Made by a program: the position numbers and the translations under genes | Source: Plumapathes pennacea | Taxonomy: Eukaryota; Cnidaria; Anthozoa; Antipatharia; Myriopathidae | Length of the DNA stretch: 64,000 nt | Reading direction: 5' to 3' | Assembly: GCA_964036295.1 (NCBI GenBank) | Contig: OZ038472.1 | Location: 8,268,001 to 8,332,000, forward strand | Shown here: positions 43,291 to 54,498 of the stretch, in pieces | How positions within the stretch are numbered: the first letter of the stretch is position 1 | How the letters are laid out: every line of letters starts with the position of its first letter | Notes under the pieces: generated by a model | What the model was told of the DNA's origin: nothing | Database searches by the model: none | What the model saw: only the letters and a program-made list of their open reading frames with translations

Positions 43291-45419
43291 CTACATTACT
43301 ATTTTACTTCCAAAAAGACGTCTTCGTAGTGATTACATGATCACGGCGTAATTTTACTACCAAAAGCGCAAGTCGTCACTTAACAAAGTAAGATTAACCC
43401 CGTAATATTTACTCGTCACCGGAAACAAAAAGTTACCCCGTAATAATTTAACCGGAAGCTGAGACGTCAATGTGTTTTACCCCGAAAAACGTAAGGCGTA
43501 ATTATATCGCAATCGGAAACTAACATTTACCCCATAAAATTTGAACCAAACACAAGGGGGTAGGGGCTGTGAGAAGGGGGGAAGGAATGGGATGGGGGTG
43601 GGGGTGGTGGTGGTGGTGGGGGGGGGGGTTAAAGCTTGACACTTAATTAATTTGATACGGGATGCAAATAGGAATATGATCCCAATTTTTTAAGCACATT
43701 TCTACGTTTTGAAAAACTAAACTTTGATTGCGCCATGGTGACAGTTTTATGCACAGGAGGCAGACAAATTATAACCGTGCAGGAGAAAGAACTAATGAAA
43801 GATCAAAAAAGTTATACTACAATATGAGTGCCATATCAATAGCGCAAGCGCAGCTTAATCTGCCTCCCACATGTGCACGGGAATGGGATATTTTACCTAT
43901 ATTAGAAGATAAAGACACCTATCTTAAACAAGCTGCGTCTGGCGAAAGACAAAAGGTACTTATCCATACACGGCAGTGTTCGTGGCTTTGGGTCCCGGTA
44001 GGTTTCCTCCCATGCAACCAGACGAAGGCACCGTTAAGTTCTCTCGGTACACCAGCAATGTGTAAAAAAAAAGACCTCACTTTGAAGGCGCCTCGACTTC
44101 GGGAGAAGGCAGTTGTATGAGGGCAAAGCGTATGCACAAGTGAGGTTGCGGCTCACTAGTGCTGTAGAACCTGAATACTTCTGCTGTGGTCTAGAGGAGT
44201 CCTCCTTTTTTTCCTCTGTCAATGCATTTTATATTTATTTTATTTTCTGATTCGGTCTAAAATCAGTAACCGAAGCTTACCGAGAGTCGTTCTTAAATTG
44301 TTCTTAAAAGTTGTTCTTAATCTGCCCATGGCTATTGCTGATTGGTGCTTTAAAACAAATATAAATAATAAATAAATATATAAAATCGAGATCACCCACG
44401 GACCAAAGACTGGGATACTCTGTAGAAAAATATGTATTTGGAGGACGTTGGGGCTATGCAGCTAGGTGATGAACTGGTTGGGCCTGGGCAAGTCCCCGGG
44501 TAAATAGTTTAGAACCATGAACAAATTAGTTGCTGACGTTAGAAAAAGTAAAATCACAAAAGGTAAACAAATCAAATTGCACAATCCTCCTACTCGAATC
44601 GCTTTCAAACGGAAACCTCTAAACTCTTGCCATTTTGCCGCTGTGAAGCTTATAAAACCTCCAGAAAGCTGTTTAGTTTGCCCTTGGACTGTTACACTAT
44701 AAACTGTAATGGTTTGTAAACAAGTGTGGAAACCACAACTTGCGAGAAAATTCAGTTTGCTGTTTTGAATTCGCGCTGGTAAGTTGTGCATGGAAATTCA
44801 ATTTTCCTCTTCGTTTCACATCGTCTTACCGTTGAGAATCTTCGTTTTATATTTTGTAGGACAATTAGGTTTCTCCGGAATTGCATTCGTCTGTGAATTC
44901 TGTGAATTCCTTTTAGAAACTGCGCGAAAACGAAGCGAAAACCGGCTAGGTAAAAACTGGTTTTTCGCTACTCGACATCTATCGGCTGATAGACATCGAG
45001 TAGCGTAGCCAATCAGATTGCAGGATTAGCATTAGACCACTAGTTGATTTTTACTAAAACCTAATTGTTTTTCTTTTGAAAATGCATATAAAAGGATGCG
45101 TTTTTGTCACCCGTCCACTAGAGAATAAAAGCGCACGCGTTTCGTATGTGTCTATTGCGTAGTGCCATGTGCATGGCTATAATTATATAGTTTTCTGGGA
45201 ATATTTTTAACGTTTTGGCTCAGTCGAATGAATTGTAGACGGTAGCGGGCCGAGACTGCCGATGAATCCCTCGGTTCACAAGAAAGCCTCGATCCCATAG
45301 TGTAAAGTAATCGACTCCTTTGGCTTCGCGGCCGATACGCCGAATGAAAGTTTCATATGTTTAACGAAAAACTAATTAAGACGTGTTCAACATCATGAAA
45401 ATTGTCGGGATAGTCCAGT
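43291..45419. other. Intergenic stretch, mostly unassigned
   Basis: It contains a G-rich run (43576-43628) and a 130-codon ORF at 43728-44120 that I do not recognise and would not call a gene. A near-perfect hairpin at 44970-45005 (CTACTCGACATCTATC, inverted GATAGACATCGAGTAG) is also present. No host gene is supported. Confidence 0.45.
43576..43628 (+). repeat. G-rich low-complexity tract
   Basis: Runs of GGGGG and (GGT)n ending in a G stretch of about a dozen bases. The pattern could form G-quadruplex DNA. Confidence 0.8.
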
Positions 45420-45880
45420 AGTAGTAATTATAGTAGTAGTAGTAGTAGTAGTGGGAGTAGTAGTAGTAGTAGTGGTAGTAGTAGTAGTAGTAGTAAACCT
45501 TTATTTATCCACGGGGTCCTGTATCACAAATAGAAGTCTCTTCCAAGAGCCGTGCTAGTATAAAATTATTAACCACTCTATCAATTATAACTACAAATTA
45601 AAGACAGCTAAAAAATACCCTTGAGTATATTATAAAACGGCCTGAACTATTGTAAATGTGTTTTAAAGGCTGCTAACGAGGTGGCTTGCTTGGTCTGTGG
45701 TGTTAGATTATTCTACAAAACAGTTCCTCTGTATGAGAAGCTTTTTTTAAGGGATTCCGTGTTAGGCCCAGGGATAAACAAGTTGTGGTTTAAGCCTCTT
45801 AAATTGTGGTGATGAATCGTGTTTGCCACGGTGAAAAACTGTTCGTGGTTTTGTGCATAAGACATTTTATTTGGCAAAAC
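45420..45880 (-). mobile_element. CR1-like LINE 3' end with trinucleotide tail
   Basis: On the minus strand, 45955-45600 translates to the C-terminal end of a LINE reverse transcriptase. It has HHHNLRGLNHNLFIPGPNTE, SFSYRGTVL and an ATSLAAFKTHL end, with stops. A 3' UTR follows and then an (ACT)n tail (+ strand AGT units, 45420-45495). 5'-truncated and inactive. Confidence 0.65.
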
Positions 45881-46116
45881 GGTGTTGAGTTTGGATGGCA
45901 TACAGATAACTTTATACACAAGCATTAACGCACGATTCAATCGACTACATCTCAAGTTGTTTGCGAAGTTACCTTACGTCATCACATGTCACGTGGCAAT
46001 GCGGAACCAATCACCGTGTGCTGATTTGTATACCCAGAAAAAATATATAGTAAAAATAATAACATGACAAAGACACGGGCTCCAATCCTTAGCTCGTCGG
46101 GCTACGCCCAACGAGC
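45881..46116 (+). repeat. 3' end of a hairpin-ended (AGCTCG) element
   Basis: GGTGTTGAGTTTGGAT...CACGTG...CAATCACCGTGTGCTGAT matches 38500-38645. It ends in a hairpin GCTCGTCGGGC, loop TAC, GCCCAACGAGC (46092-46116). The left part is missing, replaced by the LINE. Confidence 0.7.
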
Positions 46117-46496
46117 AAAAATAAAGTATATAAGAGTACAAAAACATGGAAACTCGTGTTACATTGCTTAAACAATTTGTTACAGGAAAAGTCGTGCAAT
46201 ACGGCTGTATTTGTACTCGTCAATTATATGTTTTCTCGCCTGAAGCAAGTTCGAAAATAAAACCGACTCGTAAAAATACTCCAACGTATTGCACTTCCTC
46301 CCGTGTAATAACCTCTCAGTTATATCTTGTTCTCTTTCAACAACATCCGAGATGAAACTCCCTGTGAAGTGGCTGAAGGAATTGTAAGCCTCGGCTTGCA
46401 GGTACGGCAAAACTCCCCAAACACTCATGTAGCAATTTCGACCATTTTATAGCAATCAAACAGGCCTGAGCTAAATGATTGCATTAAAGAAACAAA
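46117..46496. other. Unassigned intergenic sequence
   Basis: AT-rich, with no supported gene. It ends where the large inverted duplication begins. Confidence 0.4.
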
Positions 46497-48863
46497 TCAA
46501 ACTCTTAAGAGTGACTTTTTTTTATGACCGGGTGAGGAGTGGCACATCGGTCAAAATTCGGGGTTCTTTTTATTTTGTCAATAGATAACCTATGGTTTGC
46601 CAATCACCCTGGTATATTTAGTTTGTCCGGATTTTGTTTCATTTCGTAAAATTTTTGAAAAACCGCCATACCCCTCGAAATCCCTAAAATGAAAGGATTT
46701 CGAAGACCACAAAACCTTCGCACGCGACCGCGCAACGAAACTCTACACATAAATGTCTTCATCTATTGATTAAGAAGACATCTACGAGCAATTTGAGCCT
46801 ATAAATAGAGTTATGGGTCAAATATTGAATATCTGGTGTCGGGGCAAAGACAGCCCAAATTCCAGTGCTCGTAAATCTCAGTTCAGAGCACTTTTTCAAA
46901 AAATCATTTCTATGTCCGGTATAACTCAGATTTACACACAAATTCGGTTGTAATATCTAGAAGTGTTGTTTTTATTTAGAAAATAAAAACTAGTTTGGTA
47001 CTTTTTATTGCTCGAAAGAACCAACGCGGCTAATTTTGCCAAATTCACAACGTCGACTTGTAAACAACGTGCAACGATCAATTCATACTTTCGGATAAAC
47101 TCGAACAAAAACTTCGCCCTCCACCTCAAACGTGGCACAAAACTCTGTAGGAGACCTTATAATAAGTTTAACTTTCAATACCACCGGTTAACGATTGATT
47201 TATGTGGTTTTTCCTATCAAAATACCTCTTCAACTCAGTGGTCGACAAGCGCTAACTGATTGCTTCACTTTCTTTGCCAATTTACGCCTCATTTCGCTTT
47301 ATTCTGCTAGAATATAGCACAAATATGTTTCCAAGGATGTCCCTGTTGCTTTAAGAGCTCTTTCTTGTAAAAAATGAAAGAGTCATGCAGTCAAAATATA
47401 CGCGCAGACGTCGCCGTGTGTTCGTTATTGGTGTCACGCAATCTTAAAACTCAGCGAGATATGTTTATTATATTTAGTTACATTGATATCCCTTATTTGA
47501 CCCAACAATATATTAACTTTGTTTTGTCATTATCGCTACCGGGAATGAAAATGCGACATGAAACTTTATTATTTGGGTATCAAAGTGGCCAAATAATGAA
47601 AACAACAGCAACCATAAACTAGAATGGTTATGGCCTGAGCAATCAAAACAGCACAAAGGCAAAAATAACTCCTCTGACTTGACATTGTACCGTGCACGTC
47701 ATTAAGAGCTGCAAGCCAACTATATAGAAAATACCCCACAAAACTTCCCCTCCCCCCTCCTCCCCATACCCAGAAACGGAACCTATATTTTGGTCTTCCC
47801 CTCTCGCAATTTTCAATTTCCTCCAATACATTATTTGTATTTTACACCTTTGAGACTCCACTCCGTCCCAACACAACCCACTGTCCCAATACAATTGTGT
47901 CATAAACCGGCTTGGGGAGAAAAGTGCCCTTCCATTAAATCAATAATCAAAAATCAAAAATCAAACATTCCGAAAGCGGCAACTTTTAAGTTAAAAGCCC
48001 TGTATATATGAAAAAAGGTTGGTCTGGGGACCCTAGCCTGGGTGCGCCAACTATTCGTATATAGATCTTATTAACCGAGCGCGCGGTCCGTACAGTAAGT
48101 TATGGACCGAGTTTTTTTCGTCGCCTTATGGCCATAAGGCGACGAAAAAAAAAACGAGGATCCATAACTTACGGTACGGACCAAGCAAACGAGGTTAATA
48201 AGATATTTATTATATGGCTTTAGATCTTTCGGCAAACACACAAAAAAAACCAACGAGTACTCGTCTCGTTCATTCAACAACATCAATCGCGATCAGGCAT
48301 GAATTACGCACGTTTGTTTTCACAACAAATTCAGTTAACAGCTTACAATTCTACCGATTTGAAAATCTTGAAAGAAAATAAGCGTCTGTCGAACCAACTG
48401 CCTTGATAAATACTAATTTGTTTTGAGCTGAATGAAATGGCCCATAGCGTGTGTCAAACAACGACACTGCAGTGAACTTTATTCGGTGAACGACTCGAAC
48501 TCGCCCTTGCTCGCTCACTAAAGATTTAAAAAAGCTGCAGTCTTATCTCTTTCCAGAAGAAACTGCTTTGTAACTCAGAGTATGTTTTATTCTTTTGAAT
48601 AAGTTTCTTACACGTACAATAATGTAGAAAGCAGAATGGCACTTAAAGAAAATCATTTCATCACAAACTGCAACCCACACATCGTTGAAAGTTATATTGT
48701 TCAAAACTCACCGCTTAATTTTCCTGCCTCCTCGTGGAGCGTTTAGGTTTCTTCCAGCAAAATAAACGTCCGAAAATCACCACGGCGTTTTTGCCCCAGT
48801 CAGTGATTTCGAAATACAGAGTTCTCGTGCATTGTGAAAAATTTATTTACAGTCTTCACAGTG
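46497..48863 (+). repeat. Left arm of a 2.4-kb inverted duplication
   Basis: It matches 52015-54405 on the opposite strand with few differences; the two 86-codon ORFs at 47643-47903 and 52992-53252 differ at only a handful of residues. The arm includes a family 1 palindrome (48065-48204) and the first part of a family 1 MITE (from 48206). The matching sequence resumes for about 40 bases after the transposon at 48864-49789. I see no gene in it: the shared ORFs are short and have no recognisable motif. Confidence 0.9.
48065..48204. repeat. 140-bp palindrome, MITE family 1
   Basis: ATCTTATTAACC at the left, its inverse at 48193-48204, and a CGTCGCCTTATGGCCATAAG centre. The arms contain GGTCCGTACAGTAAGTTATG and its inverse. 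It lies one base from the TTTATTATATGGC terminus at 48206. Confidence 0.9.
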
Positions 48864-49789
48864 CATGGCCAGAAATAGCGGACACGCATGCGCATTAGGA
48901 GCTGCAATGTATTTGGCTTTCAGTGTAAACTAAACAAGAGACTTTACTATGAAGATGGACACAAAAATCATCGTACCTTTGAACTAGAGACTAAATAGCA
49001 AGCTGTTCAACCGGATTCTCTTATAATACAAGGATACCGAAAATATTAACACAAAATCAGTAGCTGTCCATATGTACTTCTTGCGTTTTTCCAATGTAAA
49101 GATGCAAGACACGTCTAAGAGACAACAGTATGGCAGACAAGCTGAAAACGGCATACTGGATGAGAGTAGCTGACCGTTTTGCCTCGAAGTTGTTGAAATA
49201 TCGAAGGTGTTTAATCGGTTCTTACTTAACTGTGTAGCCTTGTGAGTAAAGCATCCTGCAAAGTGAGTTCAGGACTATTTGTTTTTGGAATTTAATGGAG
49301 CTTTGAAAGAGATGTCGTGAATCGTGGCGCATAAATACAAGGAAACTCTGTTCAGCAAAGCAGGAACTGTTTTAATACCGCTCAATTGTAAGACTTGTTC
49401 ATCCTTTCTTCTAACTTCAGCATGGAATTTGCAATTAAACTAGAGCACCAAGTTTTACAAAACTGACCGTGCGTGTCACCAGTCGCCATTTTTAAAACAT
49501 TTCAGCTTTTCCATTCGCGGCATGCTGTTTCCAATAATCACTACGATCTCGGAACAGTTTTTTCAGCAATCACAGTGATCGTAGCAATCCAGCGGTCTCT
49601 GAACTCTTTTCTGAGCGATCGCAGTGATTGATCGCAATCCGGCATACTTCAGCTAATTGAACGTTTGGTAAACAAACTGTTGCCCGCGATCTTGGGCGGG
49701 AAAAGCTGCCGCGGACGCACATTGTGGCGGGAAATACCCGGCCCGCTGACAATGTTGCAGGCTCAGAATGTCCGCTATTTCTGGCCATG
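48864..49789. mobile_element. 926-bp TIR transposon, non-autonomous
   Basis: Termini are CATGGCCAGAAATAGCGGAC and its exact inverse at the right end, with GTG on both outer sides (48861-48863, 49790-49792). It interrupts a sequence that is continuous at 15375 and 52020. However, those copies carry two extra bases, so the 3-bp duplication is not certain. No transposase. Superfamily unassigned. Confidence 0.75.
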
Positions 49790-50202
49790 GTGCCATGACG
49801 AGCAAACATGTCTGCAAAACTTGATTCTTGCAAAGTGGCCAAATAATGAAAACAACAACAATAGAATTTGTACTTGAAGTGATACATGAATACGCATCTG
49901 GCCAAGAAATATTTTGTTTTCTTTATACACAAATAAAACATGATAAGATCAGTAGCTTTTAGTGGCACTTAGATTTCAAACTGAGCTGACTTTATTTACC
50001 AAAACGAGTTATTTTACCGGATCCGGCTTAATGAACTGCACACAGATCTAATGAGAAACTGACAAGGAATTGATATGTACATTTAATTACTGGCCTAACT
50101 GGCAAGAAATCGTTATTTATGCGACTGTCTCTTGAGAGTTTTATCTGTTCATGAAGCGCATGACTAATCCAAATATTGCATTTATACATCCATTCACCCT
50201 CA

Positions 50203-50227
50203 TGTTGTTGTTGTTGTTGTTGTTGTT
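50203..50227 (+). repeat. (GTT)n microsatellite
   Basis: About eight GTT units. Confidence 0.9.
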
Positions 50228-50455
50228 TTTGGCTCTAATAAGACCTTATCTCAAATTTACATCACTAACAGAGATTCACATTTTAGTTCTTTTTCGTAAT
50301 TTTCTTTCTATTCAGTGGCCGTCTTGTCTTGCTATTCAGTGCCGAGGGAAAAGAAAGAAAATGAAAGGACTCGTAAAGGAGGGGTCGGGCGGGGCAACTT
50401 CCGTTTTACTTTTAAAATGAATACCTATTTTGATTGTCGAAGCAGTTGCCGTTAG

Positions 50456-50945
50456 GTGTTAGCAAAAAATAGCAGTGACATAAAAGTTTTAGTTTTTCAA
50501 AACAGACTTGGCAAATTGAGAAGTGGAGGCGAGTCTGTAATGAAGATAAGTTGCTCATTTCAGCGACTGGTTGGGGGATATTATGCCCTTGACAAGCGAA
50601 ACAAAGTATCAGAAAGCAACGCGACAGCAATTCCCCTTCTTTCCTGTACTAAGGATATTTCGGGGCACAAAAAGGCGATGGGGATAAGCGATGTTGAGAC
50701 TGAAGTTGAATTGATATTAGCACGGGCGTCGATATTTACTCCGCCGTCTGATATATCAAAATTGACGATTTGCGCTTCACACCGCTCTTCTTTGCGAATT
50801 GGTTGGCGCAAAGGATCGCAGCGTCGCCGAGTTCCAGCAGGCCTATGCAGACATGGTGAGAAGGGGAAATCGCGCAAGGCTGATCGCGGGATCAACAAAG
50901 CGCTCTCCAGTAGGACAATCCTTCGCCGAACTGCGGCTGGTTCGG
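50456..50945 (+). CDS. Candidate exon of an unassigned protein family
   Basis: An open frame of 163 codons is bounded by a plausible acceptor (GTTGCCGTTAG/GTG) and donor (TCGG/GTACGT). The protein has LVFQNRLGKLRSGGESV near the start, then SDVETEVELILARASIFTPP, and a possible metal-binding segment LTICASHRSSLRIGWRKGSQ followed by KADRGI. I recall similar proteins (Cys-x2-His, GxxWR, KADRG pattern) recurring in cnidarian genomes, but cannot name the family. Neighbouring exons were not found, so it may be a fragment. It lies in the spacer between the inverted arms. Confidence 0.4.
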
Positions 50946-51198
50946 GTACGTGCGTCAAGTCTTTATTTTATAATTTGTTATCTGCTCTGATAGGAAACTC
51001 GTTTCCAGATCTGGCTTCATATCTTCTTTGTACCAATTAAAAAAAGAAAGAACAACGGAAAATATAACTTTAAGATTATCTACAGTGCATGGGTGTGCTT
51101 ACGGTACATACTAGAACTAATATTCCAAGTAGATTACTGTAACTTTAAATCACTTTGCCATGCACACGCTCGCTTCGACTGTATAATAAATAGAGGAT

Positions 51199-51532
51199 AT
51201 TACACGGCGGCGCGAAGATATGAATTTTATTTTCGAGTGGTAAAAACAATATTTTATGAACGAGCGCTTCGCGAGTGAGTAAAATATTGTTTTTACCACG
51301 AGAAAATAAAATCCATATCTTCAAGCCGCCGTGTAATTTTCTTTTTATTATATTAGACATGAGTGTTTTACGAGAAATTGCACAAACAACCGTGCAAAAG
51401 CGGGAAATGATGCCAACGATATCCTCACTCGTGAGGATATGGAAAATACGCCACTCGGGTCCCGGATGTAGTTTCGTATGGATTTTACGCACGGTATATT
51501 TTCCAGTAAAACACTCGTGTCTATATAATAAA
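51199..51532. mobile_element. Palindrome-capped MITE, family 3
   Basis: A 139-bp palindrome (51199-51337; ATTACACGGCGG at the left, GAGCGCTTCGCGAGT in the centre) lies six bases from a 189-bp MITE (51344-51532). The MITE termini are TTTATTATATTAGACATGAG and, inverted, CTCGTGTCTATATAATAAA. CCACTCG near the MITE's far part recalls CGAGTGG in the palindrome arm. Confidence 0.8.
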
Positions 51533-51536
51533 GAAA

Positions 51537-52689
51537 TTTATTATATGGCACTGATACTACGCACGCTACGATTGGTTAATTTACCGGTCCATACTTTCCT
51601 GTACGGACCGCAAATTGATTTTACGCACGTTCTGATTGGTCAATTTTACTGGTCCATAACTTACTGTACGGACCGCAAAATCAGTTTGCACATGTGGATC
51701 GCAAATGATTACTCGAAAAGTTGCTAAACGTTTGTCATAAAAGGCCCAGAAGTGCAATGGGAAGTTTAAACGTTCCGGATACTCACTGTTAAGTTATGAT
51801 GATCGGGGAAAGCTTACAATCTTGGAAAAAAAACATCCGAGGAAAAAATTGCTTGCAACCTCAGCGGTCATTGACAACAAGCGCTGCAGAGTATGGAGGG
51901 TTGTTTCACCCCTGTATTAAAATTTGCACACTTGCCAGGAAGAAAGTGGAAAGCGAACAATCGCCGTGAACAGTTATGACTAAAACCGTGCAAGAATCGA
52001 GTTTTGCAGACATGTTTGCTCGTCATGGCACACTGTGAAGACTGTAAATACATTTTTCACAATGCACGAGAACTCTGTATTTCGAAATCACTGACCGGGA
52101 CAAAAACGCCGTGGTGATTTGAGGACGTTTATTTTGCTGGAAGAAACCTAAACGCTCCACGAGGAGGCAGGAAAATTAAGCGGTGAGTTTTGAACAATAT
52201 AACTTTCAACGATGTGTCGGTCGCAGTTTGTGATGAAATGATTTTCTTCTAGTGCCATTTTGCTTTCTACATTATTGTACGTGTAAGAAACTTATTCAAA
52301 AGAATAAAACATACTCTGAGTTACAAAGCAGTTTCTTCTGGAAAGAGATAAGACTGCAGCTTTTTTAAATCTTTAGTGAGCGAGCAAGGGCGAGTTCGAG
52401 TCGTTCACCGAATAAAGTTCACTGCAGTGTCGTTGTTTGACACACGCTATGGGCCATTTCATTCAGCTCAAAACAAATTAGTATTTATCAAGGCAGTTGG
52501 TTCGACAGACGCTTATTTTCTTTCAAGATTTTCAAATCGGTAGAATTGTAAGCTGTTAACTGAATTTGTTGTGAAAACAAACGTGCGTAATTCATGCCTG
52601 ATCGCGATTGATGTTGTTGAATGAACGAGACGAGTACTCGTTGGTTTTTTTTTTTGTGTTTGCCGAAAGATCTAAAGCCATATAATAAA
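51537..52689 (-). mobile_element. MITE family 1, complete copy
   Basis: TTTATTATATGGC at the left and GCCATATAATAAA at the right, with the body matching 14772-15823 inverted. It has an extra repeat of the TGTACGGACCGCAAA unit near 51600-51680. The family 1 palindrome follows one base later. Confidence 0.85.
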
Positions 52690-54405
52690 TATCTTATTAA
52701 CCTCGTTTGCTTGGTCCGTACCGTAAGTTATGGATCCTCGTTTTTTTTTTCGTCGCCTTATGGCCATAAGGCGACGAAAAAAACTCGGTCCATAACTTAC
52801 TGTACGGACCGCGCGCTCGGTTAATAAGATCTATGTATGAATAGTTGGCGCGCCCAGGCTAGGGTCCCCAGACCAACCTTTTTTCATATATACAGGGCTT
52901 TTAACTTAAAAGTTGCCGCTTTCGGAATGTTTGATTTTTGATTTTTGATTATTGATTTAATGGAAGGGCACTTTTCTCCCCAAGCCGGTTTATGACACAA
53001 TTGTATTGGGACAGTGGGTTGTGTTGGGACGGAGTGGAGTCTCAAAGGTGTAAAATACAAATAATGTATTGGAGGAAATTGAAAATTGCGAGAGGGGAAG
53101 ACCAAAATATAGGTTCCGTTTCTGGGTATGGGGAGGAGGGGGGAGGGGAAGTTTTGTGGGGTATTTTCTATATAGTTGGCTTGCAGCTCTTAATGACGTG
53201 TACGGTACAATGTCAATTCAGAAGAGTTACTTTTGCCCTTGTGCTGTTTTGATTGCTCAGGCCATAACCATTCTAGTTTATGGTTGCTGTTGTTTTCATT
53301 ATTTGGCCACTTTGATACCCAAATAATAAAGTTTCATGTCACATTTTCATTCCCGGTAGCGATAATGACAAAACAAAGTTAATATATTGTTGGGTCAAAC
53401 AAGGGATATCAATGTAACTAAATATAATAAACATATCTCACTGAGTTTTAAGATTGCGTGACACCAATAACGAACACACGGCGTGTATATTTTGACTGCA
53501 TGACTCTTTCATTTTTTAAAAGAAAGAGCTCTTAAAGCAACAGGGACATCCTTGGAAACATTTTTGTGCTATATTCTAGCAGAATAAAGCGAAATGAGGC
53601 GTAATTTGGCAAAAAAAAAAAGTGAAGCAATCAGTTAGCGCTTGTCGACCACTGAGTTGAAGAGGTATTTTGGTAGGAAAAACCACATAAATCAATCGTT
53701 AACCGGTGGTATTGAAAGTTAAACTTGTTATAAGGTCTCCTACAGAGTTTTGTGTCACGTTTGAGGTGGAGGGCGAAGTTTTTGTTCGAATTTATCCGAA
53801 AGTGTGAATTCATCGTTGCACGTTGTTTAGTACAAGTCGACGTTGTGATTTTGGCAAAATTAGCCGCGTTAGTTCTTTCGAGCAATGAAAAGTACCAAAC
53901 TAATTTTTATTTTCTAAATAAGAACAACACTTCTAGATATTGCAACCGAATTTGTGTGCAAATCTGAGTTATACCGGACATAGAAATGATTTTTTGAAAA
54001 AGTTATCTAAACTGAGATTTGTGAGCATTGAAATTTGGCTGTCTTTGCCCCGACACCAGATATTCAATATTTGACCTACAATTTTATTTATAGGCTCAAA
54101 TTGCTCGTAGATGTCTTCTTAATCAATAGATGAAGACATTTATGTGCAGAGTTTCGTTGTGCGGTCGCGCGCGAAGGCTTTTGTGGTCCTTCTAATCCCT
54201 TTCATTTTAGTCATTTGGGCTGGCGTAGCGGTTTTTATTTTTTTTCTTGAAACTCCAAAAAAATTTGAACAAAATAAGTATACGAGAGTAATTGGCACAC
54301 CATAGGCTATCTCTGGACAAAATATGAAGAACCCCGATTTTTGACTGATGTGCCACATTTTTCTCATTTCACCCGGTGTTTAGGAAAATTCGCTCTTAAA
54401 GTATA
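52015..54405 (-). repeat. Right arm of the inverted duplication
   Basis: Reverse complement of 46497-48863. It includes the palindrome 52691-52830 and part of the family 1 MITE. The two arms are separated by about 3.1 kb, or about 2.2 kb without the inserted TIR transposon. Confidence 0.9.
52691..52830. repeat. 140-bp palindrome, MITE family 1 (right arm copy)
   Basis: Same structure as 48065-48204, inverted. It ends GGTTAATAAGAT. Confidence 0.9.
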
Positions 54406-54498
54406 TTTCAGCCTTGATCGCTGACCCCAATCAAAGCAGCAAGGCAGCTGTAAGCTCGCGAATTTGTAAAAAGTACTTTTGCGGGAGTGGGTATTTAA

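Noticed and set aside
43728..44120. 130-codon ORF as a gene
   Set aside because: No recognisable motif, no splice or start context, and surrounding sequence looks like decayed repeats.
47643..47903. Gene supported by two similar copies (also 52992-53252)
   Set aside because: The two ORFs are the two arms of the inverted duplication; similarity does not depend on reading frame.
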